IMG/VR virus record: IMGVR_UViG_3300020219_000008
Coordinates: 1 to 35,413 of that record
Length of the DNA stretch: 35,413 nt
Source of the DNA: a virus
Reading direction: 5' to 3' (one strand)
Shown here: one piece after another, positions 23,602-28,993 of the stretch
Layout: each line of letters opens with the position of its first letter
How positions within the stretch are numbered: position 1 is the first letter of the stretch
Made by a program: the position numbers and the translations under genes
Notes under the pieces: generated by a model
What the model was told of the DNA's origin: nothing
Database searches by the model: none
Seen by the model: the letters and a program-made list of their open reading frames with translations, nothing else

Positions 23602-24623
23602 ACGCAGCACAACCACTTCAAGGTTTTCATGAATTAATACAGTATGCAAAAGAATTGGCGGCTGATTTATTCCGTTGTGATTTTGGAATTCAATTTTTAG
23701 ATGACGCACTTTTAGGACTGCGTGCCGGAGAGGTCACGTTGATTGGCGCTAGAAGCGGGTCCGGAAAGACAGAACTTGCGACAAAAATTTTGCAAACGCA
23801 GGAGGAAGGCAAGGCGCGCGCGGTTCTTTATTTTGCGCTTGATCATGAAAGGGGAGAAATCGAAAACCGAATACTTTGGAAAAAAATAGCCCTAGAAATT
23901 AAGCGTCAGCCTCATCACCCGCTGCATGGGAAATATCTTAGATACTCCGAATGGCTCACCGGCAAGTACACTGAAGCACTTGGCGACATGAAAAATAATT
24001 TCCGACTTAGATACAGCTATTTAAGCTCCACTAGCGAGAGCAAAATTGTTTATTCTAAAAACAACTACACAGCCGGGGGAATTGCAAAAATCATCGAGGA
24101 CTGCGCGCATGAGTACGGACTAATAATTATCGATCATTTTCACGCCCTTGTATTCAACGGCGATAGGATGCAGGCACAAAGGGACGCGATGAAAATTCTT
24201 TGTGCGGCGGCAGAAAAAACAAACAAAGCGATTTTAGTGATGGGACAGTTTAGAAAGCGATCATCCCACAGCAAATCCCCAATTCCTGACTTCGAGGAGT
24301 TCTCGGGACCCGCTGAGTTGTATTACATACCTCAAAATATAATCGTACTGGCCGCCAACACAGAAGACGGATCGGCAACGGGAGAGACGTTTTTCCATGT
24401 CACTAAATCTAGGATCTCATCGGACGCCAAGCCCTTTGTGGGTGTTCACCACTTTGACTCAGAAACTAAAAGCTACTCAAAAGATTATTCGGTTAGGCGC
24501 TTCTCAGTGCACGGGGCCCCTATAAAAATAGAGAGGCCCCTTGATTTACCAAAATGGGCACACGGCGCGACAAAACCAAAAATATATCAGCTCGAAGAAA
24601 GGAACGGGCGTCGTGTGGAATGA
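23598..24623 (+). CDS. DnaB/RecA-fold replicative ATPase (helicase-like)
   Basis: The 341-residue protein is a RecA-type ATPase. The Walker A motif is GARSGSGKT at 50-58, a DHERGE segment near 82-87 may hold the catalytic glutamate, and Walker B is LIIID at 175-179. A later MGQFRKR stretch resembles the DnaB motif with a sensing Gln. The opening GIQFLDDALLGLRAGEVTLI is typical of DnaB C-terminal domains and KaiC/RadA relatives. It lacks the N-terminal primase-binding domain of DnaB. Placed after the initiator, it probably acts as the phage replication helicase. Confidence 0.7.
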   Translation: MNAAQPLQGFHELIQYAKELAADLFRCDFGIQFLDDALLGLRAGEVTLIGARSGSGKTELATKILQTQEEGKARAVLYFALDHERGEIENRILWKKIALEIKRQPHHPLHGKYLRYSEWLTGKYTEALGDMKNNFRLRYSYLSSTSESKIVYSKNNYTAGGIAKIIEDCAHEYGLIIIDHFHALVFNGDRMQAQRDAMKILCAAAEKTNKAILVMGQFRKRSSHSKSPIPDFEEFSGPAELYYIPQNIIVLAANTEDGSATGETFFHVTKSRISSDAKPFVGVHHFDSETKSYSKDYSVRRFSVHGAPIKIERPLDLPKWAHGATKPKIYQLEERNGRRVE

Positions 24624-24684
24624 ATTAATCCCACTAATTATCGTAATCATGGCACTACTTTTTGTGAGGGTAAGATGCGGGTGA
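24613..24684 (+). CDS. tiny membrane peptide (23 aa) upstream of rusA
   Basis: GTG 24613 to TGA 24684 encodes MWNELIPLIIVIMALLFVRV plus CG: one hydrophobic helix with a basic C-terminal end. The start lies inside the ATPase gene's last bases and the stop overlaps the RusA start, so it would fit exactly into the gap between them. A second peptide of the same type follows RusA at 25046. Membrane-targeted phage miniproteins are known for other phages, but no function is assignable here. Confidence 0.45.
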   Translation: MWNELIPLIIVIMALLFVRVRCG

Positions 24685-25049
24685 GTAAATATAAACTACG
24701 CTTTGAGGTTAACCAATTACCACCAACGCAGAACGCACAGCTTCGTGGTGGATGGAGAACTAAACATGGAAACGCCAAGAAATGGAAAAAGCTCGTGTGG
24801 GACGCAACGATTGATAAACAAAAACCTAGAGATCCCATCAAAAAAGCACGGCTTGTACTTACTCGCTTTAGCAGTGTTCGGGGAGACTATGACGGACGCG
24901 TGGCATCGTTCAAGCCAGTCGTTGACGGTATTGTCGAGTGTAAAATCCTGGCAGGAGACACGGAAGACATTATTGGGATTCCAGAATATCTCTGGGAGAA
25001 AACTAAACCAGGAATGGGAAAGATAAGTGTCGAGGTTTTTGAATTGTGA
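24675..25049 (+). CDS. rusA: RusA-family Holliday junction resolvase
   Basis: The 124-residue protein is the right size for RusA (120 aa) and has its signature layout: QLPPTQNAQ near the start, the catalytic acidic cluster in GDYDGRVASFKPVVDGIV, and the closing GDTEDIIGIPEYLWEK with a further pair of aspartates. It should cut four-way junctions made during recombination-dependent replication, clearing DNA for packaging. ATG 24675 overlaps the upstream micro-ORF. Context with exonuclease, annealing protein and helicase supports the role. Confidence 0.85.
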   Translation: MRVSKYKLRFEVNQLPPTQNAQLRGGWRTKHGNAKKWKKLVWDATIDKQKPRDPIKKARLVLTRFSSVRGDYDGRVASFKPVVDGIVECKILAGDTEDIIGIPEYLWEKTKPGMGKISVEVFEL

Positions 25050-25114
25050 ACGAGGTAATCGCAATAGCAGTCTTTGCAATTGTACTGATGATCATAATTA
25101 AGAGAAGGGAATAA
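25046..25114 (+). CDS. tiny membrane peptide (22 aa) downstream of rusA
   Basis: GTG 25046 to TAA 25114 encodes MNEVIAIAVFAIVLMIIIKR followed by RE: a single transmembrane helix ending in basic residues, so the C-terminus should stay in the cytoplasm. It overlaps the RusA stop by GTGA and ends immediately before the next ATG. Its size and topology match the peptide at 24613-24684. No function known; it may be a membrane regulator. Confidence 0.45.
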   Translation: MNEVIAIAVFAIVLMIIIKRRE

Positions 25115-25330
25115 ATGGGTTTAGTCGGTAAAAAACTATTTAGTGAAAAGGTAAAAGAGAAGCTTCTTAAGTGCCATGTGTGTGGGGAAAAAGGCACGGT
25201 ACCTGCTTATTACGTGGATTCAAAGCTTGGGGCTTGCGATGGGCAGCTTCTTGTGGCATGTCCCAAGTGCGTTCAACACACCGTGGAAATTTTAAAGAAC
25301 CAGAGGGAAAGTAATGAAACACTTAATTAG
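25115..25330 (+). CDS. zinc-ribbon small protein (71 aa)
   Basis: The protein has two Cys pairs, CHVCGEKG near residue 20 and CPKC near residue 49, plus one other Cys, a layout typical of a zinc ribbon of about 35 residues. The rest is a basic N-terminal helix (KKLFSEKVKEKLLK) and a charged tail. It starts at ATG 25115 directly after the micro-ORF stop, so it is probably co-translated with the RusA block. It could bind nucleic acid or a host protein. No specific family recognised. Confidence 0.6.
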   Translation: MGLVGKKLFSEKVKEKLLKCHVCGEKGTVPAYYVDSKLGACDGQLLVACPKCVQHTVEILKNQRESNETLN

Positions 25331-25511
25331 GTTAATCGCCAAAGAGGTTGAAAGAGCGAACGGCAAAAAGAAACTTACTCTATCTGACATAGTACAAGAC
25401 ACAGTGAACGTTGTGTCGGATCTACTGAAAGAAGATTTTTACAGCGAAAAACCAGCAACACTTTACGCGGCCTTTTTAAGGCATGGAAAAACTAAAGACA
25501 AACACAACTAA
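25314..25511 (+). CDS. hypothetical helical protein (65 aa)
   Basis: This small protein starts at ATG 25314, inside the end of the zinc-ribbon gene, after a GAGGGAAAG site. It is mostly helical and charged (MKHLIRLIAKEVERANGKKK, then LSDIVQDTVNVVSDLLKEDF). There is no signal peptide or membrane segment. It is the last gene before two exported proteins, so it may end the early block. I do not recognise it. Confidence 0.55.
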   Translation: MKHLIRLIAKEVERANGKKKLTLSDIVQDTVNVVSDLLKEDFYSEKPATLYAAFLRHGKTKDKHN

Positions 25512-25518
25512 GGAAACT

Positions 25519-25881
25519 ATGAAAAAACTAATAGCAATATTACCACTAATGTTCTTCGCAGCGTGTACGACACTGTGCCCGCTCGGCAAGAGTACTGCGG
25601 CTAGTGTTTCTGTCGCCATGGGAGGCATGCTGCAATGTAAAAGAATTGACCTCATTCAAAGTGACCTAGAGGCAAAGCTAAAATCAACTGGCGTGTGCAA
25701 AGAAGCGGACGGCAAGATGCGAGGACCTGTAGGAGATATCGCATGCCCAATTGTTGTGCCTATTGCAATTGGTATGGCGAGTAAGCTTGTGCCTACAAAG
25801 TATGGATGCGAACTGACAGAGCTTAAAGATAATGCGGCGAGTATTTTGACCAAAGCTTGTCAGGGTGTAGTGCCGCTTTAA
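25519..25881 (+). CDS. lipoprotein (120 aa)
   Basis: The protein opens with a lipoprotein signal: MKKLIAILPLMFFAAC, in which FAAC is the lipobox and C16 would be lipidated. The mature part has five or six further cysteines (LCPLGKS, LQCK, VCKE, IACP, GCEL, ACQG) and a mildly hydrophobic segment VVPIAIGMASKLV. It should sit in the periplasm or outer membrane. AAGGAA precedes ATG 25519. Phage lipoproteins outside the lysis block are often superinfection-exclusion factors or adhesins, but nothing here identifies which. Confidence 0.65.
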   Translation: MKKLIAILPLMFFAACTTLCPLGKSTAASVSVAMGGMLQCKRIDLIQSDLEAKLKSTGVCKEADGKMRGPVGDIACPIVVPIAIGMASKLVPTKYGCELTELKDNAASILTKACQGVVPL

Positions 25882-25910
25882 TTTAAACAAACAACAAAAA
25901 AGGACCAACT

Positions 25911-26582
25911 ATGAAACATTTACTAATTATTATCGCGCTAATGTCAGCGCACTTAATAGCAGACGAAGAACCAGTCATGATGCATGGCGAGCCCGAAATA
26001 TCTCAGCGCACTCACCGCATCGCCAATGACTTCGAAGTTGACTTAGCGTCAGGCAAGCTAAAACAAAAAACGCACAAAGCAACTGCTGCGATTATCCGCT
26101 TGGCGGCCTATAAGTTGAAACGTGTGGGCAAGAAAGCGGAGGCCAATCAACTTTTAAAAGAGTGGAAGGCACAAGAAGTATATTTTCTTGGTCGAGGCAT
26201 TGGTGATCATAAGGCGCTAAGCAAGTGGCTCTCTGATAAATACGACATGCTTGAATTTACGTTAGGCAAAGAGATTTGCTATTCCTTAAGGCTGTCTGAT
26301 TTAAAAACAATTAACTACGGCATTCCTGTAGTTCTTTCGTGTGTCGATAACGTGGATTTGGAGGAGTATGGGAACCATTTTATTTATGACGATGAATATC
26401 GCTTGCGTGGGTTAGGTCCTGTCGCGGGTTATTGGACATCGTTCTTTGCTTGTGTTGGTGGCACTTGGGGATCGGGCTTCCTTTTTTGCGCGCCCATTGC
26501 ATCGGGAGTCGAGTACTTAGCTAAGAACTACGTATGCCCGAAGCTAAACGAACCACTTTGGAATAGGGCTTGTAAAAACTAA
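25911..26582 (+). CDS. exported protein of unknown function (223 aa)
   Basis: A signal peptide (MKHLLIIIALMSAHLIA) precedes a charged helical domain and then a Cys-containing, Gly/aromatic-rich C-terminal part. Its hydrophobic stretch VAGYWTSFFACVGGTWGSGF may be a membrane segment or a pore-like hairpin. AAAGGA precedes ATG 25911. The reading frame continues past the TAA stop for 14 codons in the Ser-Arg-Gly-Trp repeat style of the next genes. Together with the lipoprotein before it, it forms a two-gene exported set. Function unknown. Confidence 0.6.
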   Translation: MKHLLIIIALMSAHLIADEEPVMMHGEPEISQRTHRIANDFEVDLASGKLKQKTHKATAAIIRLAAYKLKRVGKKAEANQLLKEWKAQEVYFLGRGIGDHKALSKWLSDKYDMLEFTLGKEICYSLRLSDLKTINYGIPVVLSCVDNVDLEEYGNHFIYDDEYRLRGLGPVAGYWTSFFACVGGTWGSGFLFCAPIASGVEYLAKNYVCPKLNEPLWNRACKN

Positions 26583-26627
26583 AAGTTTAGCCGTAGCGGG
26601 AGCGGGATTTGGAGTCGGAGCAAATGA
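26583..26627 (+). pseudogene. orphan tail of a Ser-X repeat ORF
   Basis: Directly after the 223-residue gene stop, and in the same frame, 14 codons read KFSRSGSGIWSRSK and end in TGA. This is the same ending as the repeat ORF at 26624-26821. It has no start codon of its own, so it is a truncated relic or a readthrough extension. Its TGA overlaps the ATG of the next ORF (ATGA), and its GGAG serves as ribosome-binding site. Confidence 0.5.
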
Positions 26628-26821
26628 AAATAATTCAATATCGAAAACCGAAATGGGGCAGGGGCGGGATTAGGAGCCGAAGCGTGAGCAGTAGCGGAAG
26701 AAGAAGTTGGAGTTTGAGCGGTAGCGGGATTTGGAGCGTGAGTTGGAGCAGGAGCAGGAGCGGGAGCGGGAGCGGGAGCTGGATTTGGAGCGTGAGTTGG
26801 AGCAGGAGCAGGAGCAAATGA
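26624..26821 (+). CDS. Ser-X repeat protein 1 (MKIIQYRKPK family, 65 aa)
   Basis: The ORF encodes the leader MKIIQYRKPKWGRGG, followed by about 45 residues in which every second residue is Ser and the others are Arg, Gly, Trp, Val or Leu, ending SRSRSK. The DNA is a degenerate hexamer, AGY followed by an NGG or NTG codon. The protein is very basic and presumably disordered; it could bind nucleic acid, as Arg-Ser domains do. GGAG of the upstream repeat is 4 bases before the ATG. Two sister leaders follow at 26829 and 26933. Coding on this strand is supported by the shared leader and the ATGA chaining, but not proven. Confidence 0.55.
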   Translation: MKIIQYRKPKWGRGGIRSRSVSSSGRRSWSLSGSGIWSVSWSRSRSGSGSGSWIWSVSWSRSRSK

Positions 26822-26828
26822 AAATAAA

Positions 26829-26936
26829 ATGAAAATAATTCAATATCGAAAGCCGAAGCGGAGCGGGGGCTGGTGTTGGAGTTTGGGCCGTAGCGGGAGC
26901 AGGAGTTGGAGTTTGAGCGGGAGCGTGAGCAAATGA
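26829..26936 (+). CDS. Ser-X repeat protein 2 (35 aa)
   Basis: This is a shorter member of the same family, with leader MKIIQYRKPKR and then about 24 residues of Gly, Trp, Ser, Arg and Leu, ending SGSVSK. It begins 7 bases after the stop of the first ORF and ends in ATGA overlap with the third. A 43-base stretch of it (26869-26911) is identical to 28009-28051 in the last family member, so the copies exchanged sequence or duplicated recently. No function can be assigned. Confidence 0.5.
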   Translation: MKIIQYRKPKRSGGWCWSLGRSGSRSWSLSGSVSK

Positions 26937-27034
26937 AAATAACACAAAATCGAAAACCGAAGCGGGAAAAAAAACGCAGTAGCAAGTGTTTTTGGTGCAG
27001 GTATCAGGCGAAGGAGGGGGATGTCGGATCATGA
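26933..27034 (+). CDS. leader-bearing ORF 3 with CxxC, repeat nearly lost (33 aa)
   Basis: The frame opens MKITQNRKPKREKK, a diverged copy of the family leader, but the Ser-X array is reduced to RSSK. It is followed by CFWC and a short tail. The stop lies 14 bases inside the sigma-like gene, so translating ribosomes would pass over that gene's start. It may work as a coupling leader for the sigma-like protein. A CxxC in so short a peptide could bind metal, or may be accidental. Confidence 0.4.
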   Translation: MKITQNRKPKREKKRSSKCFWCRYQAKEGDVGS

Positions 27035-27569
27035 AAAATTGCTCAGCCGATATCGATACATTGCTCGAGGGCTTGGATTTCAGGGAGACTGTGAAGACAT
27101 CGCTCAAGAGGCTTATTTGGGAGGCCTCAAAAACCCACACTGGAAACAAACCGCAAGGCAAAGAGTTATCGAGGCTATTCGAGGTATTTATGGACGAACT
27201 GTTGGAGGCATCTGCCGTGATCCATTGCTCAATCGATTGGTCGACGAATATGAGGAAGAAATACAACTTTCTTCTACGGGATCAAGCGAGGAGGCTAGAA
27301 TCAATGGGTATGATTTTAAACGAGCTGTTGAAGTCTTACAGGGAGAAGAAAGAGTAATTTTCTTTTTAATATATGTATGGGGTTTCAAAGAAAAAGAGGT
27401 TGGCGATTGCTTCGGAGTTAGCGAGTCGCGGATTAGCCAAAGGCTCAAAAAAATACAAAAGAATATACAAAACAAAATACGCGGCGGCGCAGAGACAAGA
27501 GAACCAGGCGTACAGGGAATCGAGGAGGCGACAGTGGAGCGGGAGCTGGAGCCGGTTGTGGATCAATAG
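27021..27569 (+). CDS. sigma-70-like factor 1
   Basis: The 182-residue protein has the two parts of a minimal sigma factor: a region-2-like helix with CEDIAQEAYLGGLK near residue 24, and a region-4 helix-turn-helix at about 107-145 (FKEKEVGDCFGVSESRISQR). The linker between them is short, as in ECF factors. It probably redirects host RNA polymerase to phage late promoters. The start is ATG 27021, after AAGGAGG. Its last 30 residues run into Ser-X-type hexamer DNA read in another frame (TVERELEPVVDQ). A paralogue follows at 28259. Confidence 0.75.
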   Translation: MSDHEKLLSRYRYIARGLGFQGDCEDIAQEAYLGGLKNPHWKQTARQRVIEAIRGIYGRTVGGICRDPLLNRLVDEYEEEIQLSSTGSSEEARINGYDFKRAVEVLQGEERVIFFLIYVWGFKEKEVGDCFGVSESRISQRLKKIQKNIQNKIRGGAETREPGVQGIEEATVERELEPVVDQ

Positions 27570-27657
27570 CGGGTGCAGTAGCGGAAGAAGAAGTTGGAGC
27601 GTGAGTTGGAGCGGTGGCGGAATGCGAAGTTGGAGTCGTAGCGTGAGCGAATGAAAT
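27529..27657 (+). repeat. hexamer repeat tract at the 3' end of sigma-like gene 1
   Basis: AGY-NGG hexamers run from inside the sigma-like gene to a TGA at about 27654. In the +1 frame relative to that gene, they read WSGSWSRLW, then SWSVSWSGGG and SWSRSVSE. That frame is open back to ATG 27373 (93 residues, basic, with no ribosome-binding site). It could be reached by +1 frameshifting or be a leftover repeat ORF whose leader was replaced by the sigma gene. No MKIIQYRKPK leader is present in this copy. Confidence 0.5.
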
Positions 27658-27684
27658 TTTAAATAACAAAAAGGAAAAGAACAA

Positions 27685-27942
27685 ATGCAAATGATAGTAA
27701 CGAGCGAAGAAAAACAAGGTTTAACAAGTTTATTAGGGCAACAGGTGACGCTGATGTGCGCTAATTATTTTTATACAGGAAAATTAATTGGCGTCGATAA
27801 AACATGTGTGAAGCTTGAAGATCCGGCGATTGTCTACGAAACCGGAGAATGGAATCTGAAGTCATACAAAGATGAACAAAAATTAAATTGCAAATTTTGG
27901 TATGTGAGACTTTCAGCGATTGAGAGTTTCGGATGCAAATAA
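27685..27942 (+). CDS. small beta-barrel protein, Sm/Hfq-like appearance (85 aa)
   Basis: The protein reads as a short N-terminal helix (SEEKQGLTSLLGQQ) and then five strands in Sm-like order: VTLMCANYFYTGKLIGVD, TCVKLEDPAIVYETG, FWYVRLSAIESFG. An Sm or SH3-like barrel would fit; the canonical Hfq YKH motif is absent. AAAAGGAAAAG precedes ATG 27685. Its end overlaps the leader of the next Ser-X ORF by 10 bases. If it is an RNA-binding barrel, the basic repeat protein coupled to it may be its partner. That is inference. Confidence 0.55.
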   Translation: MQMIVTSEEKQGLTSLLGQQVTLMCANYFYTGKLIGVDKTCVKLEDPAIVYETGEWNLKSYKDEQKLNCKFWYVRLSAIESFGCK

Positions 27943-28142
27943 TTCAATATCGAAAACCGAAGCGGGCCGGTAGGAAGAGCATGAGCGGTGTCGGTGGCAT
28001 GATCTGTAGCTGGTGTTGGAGTTTGGGCCGTAGCGGGAGCAGGAGTTGGAGCCGGAGCCGTAGTCGGAGTTTGAGCGGGAGTTGGAGCGGGAGCAGGAGC
28101 GGGAGCAGGAGCAGGAGCTGGAGCAGGAGCTGGAGTAAATAG
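27933..28142 (+). CDS. Ser-X repeat protein 4 (69 aa)
   Basis: This is the longest intact member. The leader MQIIQYRKPKRAGRKSMSG is followed by about 45 residues of alternating Ser with Gly, Arg, Trp or Leu, ending SWSRSWSK. It starts inside the Sm-like gene. Part of it (28009-28051) is identical to the second repeat ORF. The strict hexamer phase keeps the frame when units are gained or lost, so length can change without inactivating it. Highly basic, probably disordered. Confidence 0.55.
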   Translation: MQIIQYRKPKRAGRKSMSGVGGMICSWCWSLGRSGSRSWSRSRSRSLSGSWSGSRSGSRSRSWSRSWSK

Positions 28143-28258
28143 TTTATAGGCGCTTCTTGGTACTTGGTGCGCAGGTACGGGGCTAATTGTTCGGCCCAAA
28201 AGCACGGAGGGAAAGCCTAAAAATCCCTCAAGCGTTATTAATTAAAAAGGAGACGACC

Positions 28259-28735
28259 ATTGAACGTATCAAAAAGTATAAAGCCATTGCTAAAAAACTT
28301 GGATTTAAGCGTGACGCAGAGGACATTGCTAGTGAAGCGTATGCGGATTTTCTTAAACACCCAGATAGGAAACAAACGGACGGCCAACGCGTTATCGATG
28401 CAGTTCGGGTCCTTTTTGGTCGGGGAGATAAGACGAATAGAAAAATCCCGAGTAGGTCTTTCTCGATCGAAGAAGAAGGCTATATCGAGAAGGGGAAAAG
28501 CAACCCCTTCGGTCAGGGCGAAGCACTCGATATCGACAAAAAGCTTGCATCACTAGACGCTGACGAGCGGGTGATGTTCTTGCTGCGTCACCTTTGGGGA
28601 TTTAACATTCATGAGGTTGGCTATTGTTTTGGAATGAGCGGTTCTAGAATATCTCAAAGAATGACAGAGATAGAGAAAAAGGTTGTTATCGATCATCCTA
28701 CGGCGGGTCGACGTGTGATAAAAACGACACATTAG
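28259..28735 (+). CDS. sigma-70-like factor 2 (probable ATT start)
   Basis: The 158-residue protein is a paralogue of the one at 27021. AIAKKLGFKRDAEDIASEAY matches IARGLGFQGDCEDIAQEAY, and the region-4 helix-turn-helix FNIHEVGYCFGMSGSRISQR matches its counterpart. The linker differs (KIPSRSFSIEEEG). No ATG, GTG or TTG lies near the ribosome-binding site AGGAG (28248-28252). The only in-frame codon at correct spacing is ATT 28259, and the homology begins just there. A TTG at 28187 would add 24 unrelated residues. Two sigma-like proteins may serve two late promoter classes. Confidence 0.7.
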   Translation: MERIKKYKAIAKKLGFKRDAEDIASEAYADFLKHPDRKQTDGQRVIDAVRVLFGRGDKTNRKIPSRSFSIEEEGYIEKGKSNPFGQGEALDIDKKLASLDADERVMFLLRHLWGFNIHEVGYCFGMSGSRISQRMTEIEKKVVIDHPTAGRRVIKTTH

Positions 28736-28970
28736 TTATGTCTGCTTTTATTTGCGAGAGCCTATACTGGTCGTTTTTAGATATTGGCCACGCGTTATAC
28801 ACAAAGCCACAACACGAACCTACTAGGAAATTGTTATTGTAATTTCTCCGCCATGGAAGGTGTGAGCCGCAAGTGCCACAGATTGCAAAAAGAAGTTCGT
28901 GGGCATTCCATATGCGAATATCAGCAGCGTTGGAGTGTGTGATTGTTTTCAAAAATGTTTTGCACCACAA
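28698..28970 (-). CDS. zinc-finger-like hypothetical protein (90 aa)
   Basis: The frame contains CLWCKTF at its beginning, CGTCGSHLPWRRN in the middle and SCCGF after it, so Cys pairs spaced like a zinc finger surround a helix (NAADIRIWNAHELLF). The start is uncertain: TTG 28970 is the only usual codon and has no ribosome-binding site, yet upstream codons after a stop at about 29008 add two more cysteines. It overlaps the end of sigma-like gene 2 by 38 bases. It probably ends the leftward cassette. Moderate chance of being real. Confidence 0.4.
   Translation of the reverse strand: MWCKTFLKTITHSNAADIRIWNAHELLFAICGTCGSHLPWRRNYNNNFLVGSCCGFVYNAWPISKNDQYRLSQIKADITNVSFLSHVDPP
28726..28757. terminator. 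weak bidirectional terminator candidate
   Basis: GACA-C-AT (28726-28732) can pair with ATGTC (28738-28742) with one bulged base. T-rich sequence follows on both strands (CTTTTATTTG rightward, GTTTTTATC leftward). It lies where the rightward and leftward transcripts meet. The stem is short. Confidence 0.3.
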
Positions 28971-28993
28971 ACAGGAATCACGGCAATAACCAC

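Noticed and set aside
26986-27357. 123-residue rightward frame overlapping sigma-like gene 1
   Set aside because: It is an alternate frame of the sigma-like gene, with no family resemblance. The 98-residue frame at 28260-28556 is the same kind of shadow over the second sigma-like gene.
26583-28142. CRISPR array
   Set aside because: The repeats are contiguous degenerate hexamers within open frames, with no regular direct repeats separated by unique spacers and no cas genes.
26670-28205. Long leftward frames rich in Ala-Pro and Thr-Pro opposite the Ser-X arrays (26670-27266, 27445-27717, 27834-28205)
   Set aside because: They are the complement of the hexamer repeats. The silent third-base variation of Pro codons is attractive, but the frames lack ribosome-binding sites, run antisense through the sigma-like genes and do not share starts. 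The plus-strand frames share a leader and ATGA coupling. Not fully excluded.
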